A stretch of DNA of 33,074 nt. Origin: Sperchopsis tessellata (Eukaryota > Arthropoda > Insecta > Coleoptera > Hydrophilidae). Shown here piece after piece: positions 1 through 10,930 of this stretch. Both the position numbers and the translations under genes were made by a program. Numbering within the stretch: position 1 is the stretch's first letter; the number at the start of each line of letters is the position of its first letter. The stretch spans positions 1 to 33,074 of the forward strand of contig JAWQRN010000247.1 in NCBI GenBank assembly GCA_033557685.1. Reading direction: 5' to 3'. The notes under the pieces were generated by a model. The model had not been told where the DNA came from. It ran no database searches and saw nothing but the letters and a program-made list of their open reading frames with translations.

Positions 1-479
1 GTTCATTTCTGTATTCAATATATCGACTTGGCCGGTTTGCTTGATATTTGATTTTCATCAAATATTAAAATTACACACCTGTATATACTTATTGCCTTCC
101 TAAATTTGTCTATAAGGAGTAGTCTAATCTCCATCAGTTCAAGATTTTAGGAACTTATTCTATAATCATTCGAGATAAAATACTATAGAAAAATGTCAGA
201 CTGCTATAAACGTCTAGAATCTGAAAATTTAAATTTCAGCCAAAAGTAGCAACCAATCTGGCTGAATGATTAAATGATAATCTTCTTAATATTAACATAT
301 CCATAATCCTAAAAAACAGTTAAGAGAACAATATGTACATAGATATGTAATAGCCTCCATAAGTTTTTCGGCATGTTCACAGCCTTAACAAAAAGAGTAA
401 ACGCGACAAAATTTTCGCACAATGTAGTTACCACCTTGGAATAGTCTTTCGTCAAAATTCACCTCCAAATAAGGTGCTG

Positions 480-780
480 TGCCCTTTGGAATAAAAAACT
501 ATCCACACTAATAGCTCTGTTTATAGGAAAGATATCATAGCAATTAATACATTAGACTATGACGTAAAATTGATGCTCTGAAGAATCCACTAAAAATAAC
601 TTAAAGTCCTACTGGAAATTTATTAATCAATGCAAGAAAGGAAGATCTTTACCCATAACCAACAAGTCCTCAAAAAATAGTTGATAATTTTGCGATCTAC
701 TTAAAAAGAATTAGGAACTGGCAGGGAGCTGCAAGGGATCGGAATGTTTGGAGGCAAAGACTACAGGAGGTCAAGGCTTG
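480..780 (+). pseudogene. weak non-LTR retrotransposon relics left of the mariner
   Basis: Around 600-715 the plus strand reads LKSYWKFINQCKKGRSLPI, which resembles the linker between endonuclease and reverse transcriptase in Jockey-like LINEs (a YWKFI- and SLP-type block). At 720-780 a different short reading, GAARDRNVWRQRLQEVKA, resembles the extreme C-terminus of other LINEs (RDR-WR pattern). Both are short and degenerate, and they may belong to two different elements. No other gene-like sequence was seen in 1-780. Confidence 0.35.
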
Positions 781-781
781 A

Positions 782-1367
782 TACGAGGGTTAGTTTTTAA
801 ATGGACTTGGAAAGAAAAAAAATTTTTGGGACAAACTGTTCTATTGCTTTTCAAAATATTCGCCTTTAAGATTTATTCACTTTTGCATGCGTTGAAGCTG
901 GTATCTCAAAAACATGGTTTTTGAAGGCTTCAAAATGAAAATTGCTGTCCACACATTTTTTGTTTGACATTGGGGAACAAAAAGAAGTCGTTAGGCGATA
1001 AATCAGGTGAATATGGGCAATGAGACATTAATTCGATGTTTTTCTCCTTCAAATAGTCAATTGTTTGATGTGCTGTGTGAGAGCTGGCATTGTCTTGATG
1101 AAGAATGATGTGACTTTTTCGATTGTTTTTCCTGATTTCGTCGATGACTTATGGCATTGTTGTATACCATTCAGCGTTAACTGTTCTGCGATCCTCTAAA
1201 GGAATGGTTGCGACATTTCCAGTACAACCGAAGAAACAAGCGATCATTTTCTTGGAAGTGCTACGTGAACGAACAACTTTTGCGGGATTCGATTCATCTT
1301 GGAATACCCAAACAGTGGATTGTTGCTTAGTTTGTCGTTTGTAAGCACTTAAAAAGTAACCCTCGTA
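782..1367 (-). mobile_element. internally deleted mariner element with inverted ends
   Basis: The ends are inverted copies: TACGAGGGTTAGTTTTTAA at the left and AAAAAGTAACCCTCGTA at the right, each outer TA fitting the mariner TA target. The minus strand still encodes the catalytic part of a mariner transposase: QQSTVWVFQDESNPAKVV, then RSTSKKMIACFFG, then IPLEDRRTVNAEWYTT. After that come HQDNASSHTAHQTIDYLKEK (second catalytic Asp) and PYSPDLSPNDFFLF (third Asp of a D34D type). The N-terminal DNA-binding region and the first catalytic Asp (TGDE) are missing, so this is a non-autonomous copy of about 586 bp. A second copy of the same family, with different losses, lies at 29275-29826. Confidence 0.88.
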
Positions 1368-1386
1368 ATAGGCTGTAGTACCACAG

Positions 1387-1405
1387 GAGAGAGAGAGAGA
1401 GAGAG
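1387..1405. repeat. (GA)n microsatellite
   Basis: A pure run of GA dinucleotides, about nine to ten units, lies 20 bp right of the mariner end. It may be the tail of an older LINE insertion that the mariner split, but that is only inference. Confidence 0.9.
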
Positions 1406-2050
1406 ATGTAGTTTAAACTATTATCCTTAAATTTTCACAAAGTTTTACCATTTTAAACCCAACCAAAATCGAAAAATTAAATAAGTAATAGCATAGTAGA
1501 TATATACAGCATTCAGTGACCACAAGTTTGAATTCAGCCCAAGACATCTTTTGTATATTTAATTAAAATTTCTTCGTAATTAAAAAAATTACTTAATAAT
1601 AAAATTAAAGTAGTATAATTTTATAATTAATATGTTGGAATACTCTTAAAGTTATTTCGTTGACTGTCATAGTCCATGACGTCTACATCGCCGCAGTTTA
1701 TTAACAAGATATGTTAGAACGATCCTATTCTGAAGTATACTAGAAAATCATGGGTGACAAAATAACAGGTTACAAGCAAAGAAGTAGACATTTTTGAAAT
1801 ATATAAAAAGTATGACATCATGTGGAAAAGTCAGGAATCATCAGATATGGACTGAATCGTATAAAGGTGAAAAGATTGACAAAACTAATATGGAAGGTGA
1901 ATACTTATGATACTGAACTAGAAAAAACCTATAATGCTGTTATAGCTGGGATATTGGAGAATAGGGGGCTTCTATGGTAGACATACGATAGAATAGATTA
2001 CATTTAATAGATATAGAAAAAGACTTGATTACCAGTATAATTAAATTTAC
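1406..2050. other. AT-rich sequence, nothing recognised
   Basis: I read both strands for the next Osbp ORD exons and for repeat-element coding and saw nothing convincing. Short open stretches in this interval are not supported by motifs. Confidence 0.5.
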
Positions 2051-2318
2051 CTGTAAGTATTTCCCCCTGAACTTGGAGGTCATAGTAAACTCTTGCCAAC
2101 AAGTCCAATCATGAGCTTCACAGACTTGCGCCACCATTGGTGGGTGGTGACTGACTTGTTCACTAAGCGATCGCCACCCAAGGTCATCCATTCGATCACA
2201 TTCGTAAGTTTCACCAAGTAAAGGATTGAATGGTTTTCCCGTCCTAACACTAGTCGTTGCATATGATGATATGGTAAAGGCAGCGACATACGCTAACTGC
2301 TCACAAGGATCTGTTAAC
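2051..2318 (-). CDS. Osbp: Osbp internal exon with ORD signature EQVSHHPP
   Basis: One base completes the preceding Lys codon and 89 codons follow. Acceptor ttgcatcag precedes 2318 and the donor reads GTAAAT after 2051, weaker than the GTAAGT sites elsewhere. The translation includes LTDPCEQLAYVAAFTISSYA, KPFNPLLGETYEC and the family fingerprint SEQVSHHPP. The His-His pair of this fingerprint contacts the PI4P phosphate in this family. Next come HDWTCWQEF and SKFRGKYLQ. The end is phase 0 and is not a stop, so the gene continues leftwards. I looked for the next conserved ORD block (a PLG-IHLEF-like strand and a GNHYTWRK-like stretch) on the minus strand of 1-2050 and did not see it, so the remaining 3' exons are probably outside the window. 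Confidence 0.95.
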
Positions 2319-2461
2319 CTGATGCAAATAAAAAAAAACCAAATTAGGCATGATCTATCTTTATTATTATAAATGTTTTAATCATTTATCAAAACATGAT
2401 AATAACAATTTTATTAGGTGTACCAAAAGGGTAACGCTAAGGGTTACATTCTACTACTTAC

Positions 2462-2802
2462 TTGGCAGCATGGTGGAGTATGTCTGCATATTCGTAGTCC
2501 TCTGCGAGTCGTTGGAGCATGCTTAAAGGTTCGCTGAAGTTCACCGGCATAGGAATCTTGGAGAGATCCTTGCCGATGCAATTTTTCATAATACTCCATA
2601 GGTTGAGGGGGTAGTTGGGTTTGTCGGGGACGTGGGTGCGTCTCCTTCTCGGTGACGCACCTTTACTGTCCTCCACGCCAGTTTTTTTCTTATTGTGAAA
2701 CACTGTGGCGATGGTACCGTCTTCTGTGTCAACTGACTCCGCTGCTCTACTATTTGCTAGTTTTGACGGTGATGCTTTACGGTCAGACTTTACAACCACA
2801 AC
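2462..2802 (-). CDS. Osbp: Osbp internal exon, start of the sterol-binding ORD
   Basis: The exon holds 113 codons plus two bases (AA, completed to Lys by the next exon). It starts after acceptor tatgttttgcag and ends before donor GTAAGT (2461-2456). The first half is a basic, polar linker (VVVVKSDRKASPSKL, later GASPRRRRTHVPDKPNYP). The second half is the ORD entry: NLWSIMKNCIGKDLSKIPMP, then VNFSEPLSMLQRLAEDYEYA and DILHHAAK. The lid helix and the IPMPVNF-EPLSMLQRL block are hallmarks of OSBP/ORP lipid-transfer domains, which exchange sterol against PI4P. The frame is open throughout. The intron to the next exon is only 143 bp and that to the previous exon is 213 bp, in contrast to the multi-kilobase introns elsewhere in the gene. 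Confidence 0.95.
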
Positions 2803-3016
2803 CTGCAAAACATAAATCATTAATAAATGGCGTAAATTTACTGGAAAACGTAATTCTGATAAAAAATGGAATTGTTTGGGAACTACATGAAATAATGCAG
2901 AGGTCTACTATGCATCACGAATAACATATGGGTGTAAGAATTACCGAAATCCCCCAACTACTTTTCCCATAAAATGTAACTAAAAATTTATATGAAAATG
3001 GTGAAAATGTACATAC

Positions 3017-3213
3017 CTGTTGCACTTCTTGATGTGTTTCATCAGATTCGCTGTTACTGTCGGAACTGTTTCTGCGTTGAGTATGGCCTGTGGGTATGTT
3101 CAAAGTAAATCTGTCGTTGCCACCGCTGCCTGGTGTGCTTCCTCCGTCTCCAATAGCGTCATGGAAATATTCATTTTCGTCTTCCTCTTCTTCGCTTGCA
3201 GTCACAGGACCAT
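3017..3213 (-). CDS. Osbp: Osbp internal exon, acidic FFAT-like and Ser-rich linker
   Basis: The exon encodes 65 full codons after completing an Asn codon. Acceptor ttgcatag precedes 3213 and donor GTATGT occupies 3016-3011. The translation runs GPVTASEEEEDENEYFHDAI, then a Gly-rich segment, then RRNSSDSNSESDETHQEVQQ. The acidic run followed by EYFHDA sits where OSBP carries its FFAT motif, which binds VAP proteins of the ER and so allows ER-Golgi lipid exchange. Here one residue (His) appears between the aromatic pair and Asp-Ala compared with the usual EFFDA form. The following Ser/Asp-rich part could be a phosphorylated linker (inference). It lies across an intron of about 11.2 kb from the previous exon. 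Confidence 0.9.
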
Positions 3214-5030
3214 CTATGCAACAGAAAATATAGTGATACCATCGAATCCGAGTCTGGCTACCATTTTCGTACATAACACATTAAGAAACAACATATTTTG
3301 ACTTAAAGGATGCTTGAAATTATTGAAGTATTCAACAGAGATTTGTTTGTGCGCCAAAGAATAAAAAGCAGTGATTCTATACTTAAAATTTAATCTATAA
3401 AACATAACCTGACAGTTGTCAAAAGTGAGTTTGATTATTTAAATCTTTCGTTTTTGAGAAATCCCACCAAATATTTCTTAGGTTTGTATTGAATGTAAAG
3501 AAGTTCTATTTTGGTTTGTTTTACCTAGATTATTATTTAAGTTTCACTAAAAATTTAATGTTTCACATGAATTTGGATATTCTAGGTTAGTTGTCAAAAT
3601 TGATAAATAAAAAGTTGGCTTAGGCCTAATGACACCAGGAGACATTTTGTCATGTTCAGACAAACTGTTTGTTAGGATTCTTTTACGTAGACATATGCAT
3701 ATGGTTAAGGTAGAAACCATCTATCCAATCTCTGCTTTTAAGACATCAAAATGTCTTAGTAAAAATGGGTTGTATGTCAATGATTATTACAACAGAATCA
3801 TTGCTTTGGGGTAACAAGGTTTTTCAATTTATGAAGTGAAAGTTAGTGTAATTGTGCCTCTTAACACTGAATAATGAACATGGTGCAGGCTTTTAGGTAT
3901 AAGGCTATTCCTTTAGCTATTTCATGGAGAAAAGTTAATTTAACATATAGGGCACATTTTCTTGAGATATTTATCTAAAATTTGATACACTTACACCATG
4001 TAATAAGATCAATTACACTGATATTTTCTTATACACACTTTTTCTTTCCCAAACTTAGTTGTGGTACAACACTACGTATTCAGTGAGCAACAAAAGTCTG
4101 AAATAAAATTCATAATTTGTGATAACCCATAAGGGAGTTTGAAGTAAATAGTTTTCAAGATACGGAGGTGCAAATATCCAAAAACTATATTTTGTTTACT
4201 AGAATTATTTCGAACTACTGCTTACAATTTTTAGTAAGTGATATTTTTTGTCACTAAATCAAAAATAAAAAAAAAAACAAATTGTAAGCAAAATGAATTT
4301 CCATGACAAACAGAAATAAAATATTCGAGAAACTGAAAATGTATAAGTATAAAAAGTAACAAAATTATAAAAATATTTACGATTCTTAAGAATATATAAA
4401 CATAAAAAAACTCTAGAACACATTAAAAAAGCTCCGTAAATAAGCCAAACAGTATGATAAAAAAAAAAAACATGGGAACTTGCTGCAAGTACCTTCAATG
4501 AGCATATCTTTAATTTTATTTTTAATTGACACGGAGGTAATTTGGAGCACTGAAAAATTTAATGGAAAAGTAGTTGATACTACTCATAGACCTACTCAAG
4601 AAGTTTGGGTATATGTAGACTCTTGATCTAGTGTTGTGGATGTGTACCTAATGATGCCTAGTAAAATTGGCACGTGCCCCATGCACAAAAACCAGACACT
4701 GGTAAATGTACAAAGATGGCAGTGTCAAGATGCCCAAAACTATAAAATGTTGCCTGCAGTCATCTAAACCAAATGCTTGAAACTATCCTAACTGTATGTC
4801 TTTGAAGCTAGTAAAGCATATTAGCTGAGCGAGTGAATGAGCGAAAAGTAAGTCATTCTAAAAAAGCAAAAGAAACCATGTTGCTCAGACTGCACAATAG
4901 AAAATTGGTCCCATTAAGCTTTCCATTATCTTCATATAAGACAAGTTTGCAGCTGTTATCATTGAAATTGTAAGCTTTTTGATTAAAATTTCACGTGGTA
5001 AATTTAATTCAGTTTAAATATTCTCCACTT
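3214..5030. other. Osbp intron, left part, nothing recognised
   Basis: This is the start of the long intron between the coiled-coil and FFAT-linker exons. It is AT-rich with long A and T runs (for example 4260-4275 and 4459-4470). No coding, RNA or repeat family was recognised. Confidence 0.5.
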
Positions 5031-5039
5031 TGTTCTTCA

Positions 5040-5900
5040 ACAAGCAACAATCTTTCTTCTACGTTGTAAACAGCATTTTCCAGTATATCTATCTAATGGA
5101 TTAGCTTCAGTTTGTTGTGAAATTGAATTTTTCAGTTCGTCGATTGTATTATTACTTAGAAAAATTCGTTCCTTAAGAGCCCCAAAGCCAAAAATCTGCC
5201 GGATTAATATCAAAGCAAAGCAGCGCTGGTCAGGTGTTAGGAAAATGTCAGTTTATTATACGATTACCAAATATGTTAGTTAATATTTGCTTGACTGGAG
5301 TATAAATATAGGGAGGTGCACCATCCTGCATGAAGATTATTTTGTTAAATTTTTAATAACAAAACTATGCAGCATATAAAAAATATGTTGCTCGGTAACC
5401 GTAAGTGTTGGTTGTTTCTTTTATAAAAATATGGTCCTATAATGAAATGGGATAGGAATCGAAACCAAATGGTAATCTTCAAATCATGTAGTCATTGCTA
5501 AATAATCGATATAAAATCCTACAGTTGTGGATATTAACACCCCCATTCAATTGAAAATGTGCTTCGTCGAAGTTTATAATATGTTATCCAAACAAACCCA
5601 ACCACTGTGGATTAATTTCCATTTCTGCCAAGACTCGAAGAGCAAAGTCATGCCTAAGAATTCATCAAACTGTTGTTTAACTCATCTGCAGACGTTCTGC
5701 AACTTGATTACATATTTCATAGCTATTATTTTCAGCTATTTCAGTCTGCAGTAAAACTTAGGCAACATTAACATTATTAGTAATTTTAGGCCTTCCACAC
5801 TGTTTCATCGGAAGCACAAGTTTTTTTCTTAATTTGTTGATTAACTTTTTGTAAAGTGCACAGGCCATCTCTTAAGTTCACTGCAAATTACGAGTGATTT
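5040..5900 (-). pseudogene. decayed DDE transposase (insect DUF4817/mariner-like type)
   Basis: Reading the minus strand from 5900 down gives, in order and in shifting frames: KQCGRPKITNN (the GRP linker between helix-turn-helix motifs); QVAERLQMS followed by ILRHDFALRVLAEM; INFDEAHFQLNGGVN (first catalytic Asp region); IIFMQDGAPPYIYTPVK (second Asp); and NPADFWLWG (third catalytic position). These blocks occur in this order and spacing in insect transposases of the type that carries a QDGAPPHxA motif and an NPxDFWLWG motif. Several stops and frameshifts show it is long dead. No inverted termini were found, so the element limits are unknown. The open frame on the plus strand at 5527-5754 is only its antisense. 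Confidence 0.72.
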
Positions 5901-6430
5901 AAAAATTCAATAAGAAAATGAATTTTGAAAAATTATCAGCAAACTTATTACCATGGTAATAAAAATTAAAATATGTGATCGATAAATAAACATTAAATGT
6001 GTTTTTTACTTGCCTATCAGGTTTTAAAAAGGTATGGCTATTTTAAAATGTAACTTTCTTTTAAATATCCTAGTACATTATATAATGTACTGTATGCATT
6101 TCCAATATTTGGGGAGTTTTGTAACACCTTGTACCGGCTCTTATAATCCATACACAATAGCTCTAACCCCTCACATTAGCTGGATACATTCCAATCTCCC
6201 TTCGCAAAACAATTTTGGTTAATTTGTAAAATTAATTATGTTCAATTATCCCACAGTGTTCCCGAGGTATTGTACAGCTAGGAAACAAAGTTATATTCTT
6301 TCGAAAGGGAAGTAATTACATGATTCAATTTAGAAAACAAAATAACATATTTAAAATGGTAGGTATTTGGTTTTTCATAACTTATTAGTTATTTCTTACA
6401 AATACCACCATTTAATGTATTTTAGCCTGT
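5900..6430. other. intron sequence, nothing recognised
   Basis: AT-rich with a few short open frames. No motif, RNA gene or clear repeat boundary was seen. Confidence 0.4.
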
Positions 6431-7815
6431 TTGTTGATTAGGAATGATTCAAAACAGCACTTTAAAACATTGTCCTCGATTAGCAACTGTGCAGTTTTAA
6501 TATGTATGTATGGGGAGCCATCTCTATCAGCCCTCAGAGGATACCTTCTCCTAAACTATGCAACCCTTATCAAGTCAAATCCTCACCAGCCTGTGTATCC
6601 ATACTTTTTTGGGTCAACCATCTACTACAACAATTTCCCACATCACAAGCAATTAAGATTATCGTATACAATCCCTCCTCGACGACCAATCAACTACTTT
6701 TCCACATTCACTTCTCCCTCGATCCTTCCATAGATCACCTCCGTGGTTAATACCGAATGCTAGTGTTGTGTTAACCTTACATTACACCATCACAACAAAA
6801 ACACAACAACTAAAGCACAATATTGCCAAAACTATTCGACCATAATGGATAATCATTGTGAGCACAATATCATATTTACAGATGGATCAAAGACGATGGA
6901 TAGACCTGGGTTTGGAGTAGTCTATGGTGCGGTCTCAATTGAAAGAAAGCTTAATCAAAGTATTTTTTGCGCCAAAGTTATGGCATTAAAAACAGCCATA
7001 ATCATCATTTTACGCTCCAGGTTTTCCAAATTAATTGTGGTATCTGAAAGCCTCAGGGCCATACAATCCTTGTTTCAATATATGCCAAATATAATTTTCG
7101 TTACTCAAATCCAAAATTTATTATTTCAATTAAGAGAAAACAAGAAGGATGTAACTTTTCTATAGGTTCCAGGCCACACTGGTATTGTTGGCAATGAACG
7201 CAGATCAGGTTGCCAAACAACAGTAACTTCTGGGCGTGATCTTCCAGATATTTTTCTTGGAGATATCAAGAGATTCTAGGAAGGAAAAATATTACACAGG
7301 TAGCAAATTGAATGGGATGAGATTCACTCTAATAAGCTGAAGGAAATTAAATCAACAATATTACCATGGAAGACATCATCCCACACATCTAGAATGTATG
7401 AGGTGGCACTGAATCAATTGAGAATTACACTGTCGACTAACTCACTCCTTCCTACTGGGAAATGATCCTCCGCCCAGATACAATCAATGCAATGTTCCAA
7501 TGTCTATTAAACACTTCCTTGAAAAATGCCCCCTTCATTCCCATCTAAGAAAGTCTGTCTAACTACCTGTTTCTATCAGCGATATCCTGAATGATAATCA
7601 ATCATGCTTATACAAACTATTCATATTTCTCAGGAACTCACTTTTGATTGGAAAAATTTAAAAACATGCTAATCTGTTAATTTGCATGTAACGGTTTACA
7701 TTGTGAAAACTTTTGTGGAAGTCTAGACTCATTATTGACAACCAGCCTTGCTGGATACTTCTAGATGGTGCAAATATACCCTAAGATGCTGAAGCGCCAT
7801 ATAAGCCCTTTTTTT
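6430..7815 (+). pseudogene. LINE 3' half with RNase H domain (Jockey/I-like)
   Basis: The fragment starts in the region after the reverse transcriptase, with GEPSLSALRGYLLLNYATLI, a block typical of Jockey/I-type LINEs. After stops comes an RNase H domain at 6845-7165: IIFTDGSKTMDRPGFGVVYG (Asp of DGS), AKVMALKTA (equivalent of the catalytic Glu helix, here changed) and VPGHTGIVGNE (Pro-Gly-His loop, here VPGHTG). Downstream at about 7430-7550 the reading CRLTHSFLLGNDPPPRYNQC and IKHFLEKCPLHSHLRK matches the C-terminal Cys/His motif of these elements. The sequence ends near a pyrimidine-rich stretch at about 7800-7815. Multiple stops make it a relic, 5' truncated as is usual for LINEs. Confidence 0.8.
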
Positions 7816-10020
7816 ATCTCTTCCCCCAAACAATCAAACAACGACAAACGATATGTATGCAGCCTATCATGATGTACTGAAAAGAACTATAGTTAAATAT
7901 AACTAAATTTTAAATGAAAAATAAAATGCGTGGGAAGGAATCCAGATGACTCATATAATAACTTTTGATTGATATAAAGTTATTTGTATTGTTAAACCAC
8001 ACATTCAGTGTGTGTGTAACCATTATTAGTTAAATGTTAGTGCTATTTATTTAAATACGTTACTTTACTGCATATATTATTGTAAGAGCAAGGAATTTAT
8101 TGGATGGTTTCGTTTTACTTACAATTCATTTAATACAACATTTTTAGTTAACGATATATTTACCATTATATTGTATGACTTGTTCCCATTTAAATGATAA
8201 TTTATTTATTCTCTCTCCAAAAAAAATGGTAGGTTTTGAATGAAAAAAGTAATCCACAAATGTTTTCACTTCATCAGAATAAAATTAAGTTATAAAATTA
8301 AAAATATATGATACTTCTTCAAAAACTATATGACATTATTATTATAATAATAATGTCATATACTTTATGAGTTCTTAAAATAGAAAATATTGAAGTAAAA
8401 CAAACTCAGGGTGTTCTATTTAAAAAAAAATATGGAGATGTCATGTAAAATTTAATTACAATATCTCTTCTAAAATGAGCATACAAACACAAAAAATATA
8501 TTTTTGTGCATGTCGAAAAGACGAGACATCGTAAGTAAACGTGATCTGAATATTATTTCTTAATATATCAAAATAAAAACAAATTGATATTCAAAATACA
8601 GGTTATTCAATTTCCAAAAATTTTGCACAAAATTTCCGGAATATCCCGTATAATTGAAAATAATTTTCGACTGCATTTTTAAAAACTACAAACCTCATGT
8701 ATTTAAATTTATGTTTCTATCAAAAGCAGTTAGCGAGTTATGGAAGATTAGATCAATGGAACATTCTGTATATGCATACGTTCAGTCCAACCTTTAAGCT
8801 AGATGAAATCACAAGCCAAAGTTTAAAGTAAGTACATTTTTCTAAATTACTTGTTATAAATTTCTGTTGAAGATTATGAGGAAATTAAACAGTGTTCAGC
8901 ACAATTCGAAACGTTACAGTACAAGCCCATAAAATTGAAATATATTATTTGACATTATTAGTAAAGTCATTTTTACTACATTAACTTTTATCCCCGAATG
9001 TACTAAATATCCAATTACCCAACATTATCAGCAAACTTCGCAAAGTTCTATCAAACTTTGTATAGTGCTATCACACAAGAATAGGTACTTTGACGATATA
9101 ATATGTTTTATAGTCCATATAACATTTTATTATATCTACAGAAGAAATAAACAGAAATAACCTCCAATGTAGCAGAGCAAAAATCAAATTGCCTTTACAT
9201 AATAAGCTACAACTGCATTTAGATAAAAATTTTAATATTTGCAGGAAATTATTTTGTTTGGTTTAATATCAAAAATTTAACAGATAGTTGATTATAAAAT
9301 TAACTGTTATATTTTTGTTTTAAAGTAAATAATTTAAAACTTTCTCTCGGAAGTATATTGTGTAAATGTTTTAATTAGATTCAATCAAAACAGGTTATAG
9401 ACATTTTATTAAATATGAAAGTTAAAAATGAGTTGAGATATACAAAATTCATTGGAATAATTTAATTACGAATTGGATTCATTATATAAAAAAATAATAA
9501 TATATGTACTGAGTGAAATTTAATTATAATAAAAATTTGAGTCTTCTTTTATATACATCTGCATTTATTTGGAAACAATTTTTTAAACATGCTGTAACTT
9601 GTTGCAATTTTTATGGCAGCTGTGTTTACAAAATACAAAAGGTTTGTTTTCAAAACTGGACAAAATTAATATATGTACTCAATACACTCAATTATTATGT
9701 ACCTATGAAACAAATTGGGAGAATTTAAAATTTCAATACAAAAATACATAAAAAATTTAATTAGGTAATTTATTTTCCTGTCAGGTTTTTACAAAATAAG
9801 TAATTTATAAATGACCTTCAGAATATATTGAAATATTCAAAAAAAGTTATCATAAATGGTGCATTATGTTTAATTGGCTCGTGTTGATTAGAAAAATTAT
9901 CACAAAACATAAAAGTACAAACATCCATCCAAGGTAAATCCAATTATCACTGATTTAAATAAACCTGGTTGAAACTAGAAACTCATAATGTTACACTAAC
10001 AAAATTCATTGAAAGAAAAA
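7816..10020. other. intron sequence with one palindrome, otherwise nothing recognised
   Basis: Very AT-rich. Apart from the exact palindrome at 8327-8362 I saw no coding capacity, RNA gene or identifiable repeat. The small open frame at 9513-9728 has no recognisable features. Confidence 0.5.
8327..8362. repeat. perfect 36-bp palindrome
   Basis: The left arm TATATGACATTATTATTA is followed directly by its exact reverse complement TAATAATAATGTCATATA, with no spacer. It would form an 18-bp cruciform. It may be an (ATT)n/(AAT)n junction or the remnant of a short foldback element. Confidence 0.95.
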
Positions 10021-10189
10021 GTTGGAAAATAGCGAGCGGGTCCATAACATAAAAGAAGATTGGCGCAAAGTGTACATTTGTTTTTCTACATACTCTACAG
10101 GCGAAGAAAAAAATGCTTATTGTGAAGCAACAAATAAAATACGGCAAAAATGAGAGAGTGAAAGGGGTTCCATAAATTTGTCATTTTAC

Positions 10190-10930
10190 CTCAGCGCCAG
10201 ATGGTTACCCGTGCAGAATCACACAAAAAGGACAAAGCCTCTCGAAAACATCAGCCCAGTTTTGAAATATCGACTCTTTCCAATTGACCTACAGCTTGAC
10301 AGCTGGGAAAGCGATCGAAATTTAAGGTTATGTCGACGCGTCAACCTCAAGTCGACGAAAAGGAGAAATCGACGGGACTTACCCGCGCACTGACTTACTT
10401 TTTTTCAAAAACGCCTTCAGTTTTTTGAACATGGAACCTACTGATGGCAAAATCGCTTTTGACAGCGCTGTATTCGCGAGCATTCGTACCTAAATGACAC
10501 TATGCAATTTTTCTTTTCAACTACATAGTATGTATACAATACACAGTTTGGAACTGAGGTCGTCAAAAATAAGCCCGCAATCAGCTGATAAAATTGCGTA
10601 ATGTTTTTTAAGCGGAATTAGCTACAAGTTTTGTTGCTTATCATGTGGTATGTCAGTATACAACACGCGTGGCGTTTGTTTCCGTGCATGTATCATTTGT
10701 GTAGTAGGTTTAGGTGTGGATCTAGTTCACGGGGATTATTCGGTTGGGCGTTGATCAATATACGGAAGTGGCGGTGCTTAGCGCGACTTACTCATCAACG
10801 CGTGTTTATTGATTCTGCCCAGGCGAGGATGGTTTCGCTCTTACGAGCTGTCAGCGATTAATTTCGCGCTGATTTTAGATTAAGTGAATGGAACGTGGTG
10901 CGATACTCAGTAAAGAATGCGATAATTACA
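10190..10930. promoter_or_regulatory. CpG-rich island inside the long Osbp intron
   Basis: This stretch of about 740 bp is visibly richer in G, C and CpG than everything around it. It has many CG dinucleotides (for example GTCGACGCGTCAACC, AGCGCGACTTA, TTTCGCGCTGATT) and three ACGCGT sites near 10334, 10665 and 10799. The surrounding intron is nearly free of CpG. In animals with DNA methylation this composition marks an unmethylated promoter, so it could be an alternative Osbp promoter/first exon or the start of an unrecognised transcript. The two open frames here (10178-10393 and 10631-10861, plus strand) show no known motif and I do not call them genes. Confidence 0.4.

Noticed and set aside
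1123..1344. 73-codon plus-strand ORF
   Set aside because: It is the antisense of the mariner transposase catalytic region, which has clear motifs on the minus strand.
2652..3301. plus-strand ORFs at 2652-2924 and 3020-3301
   Set aside because: They are antisense to the Osbp ORD and FFAT-linker exons and show no motifs.
4259..4498. 79-codon minus-strand ORF rich in Phe and Tyr
   Set aside because: It comes from A/T runs and looks like low-complexity translation with no domain.
10178..10861. two plus-strand ORFs in the CpG-rich island
   Set aside because: Higher GC content lowers stop frequency; neither has recognisable motifs, and neither start context nor splice sites support a gene.
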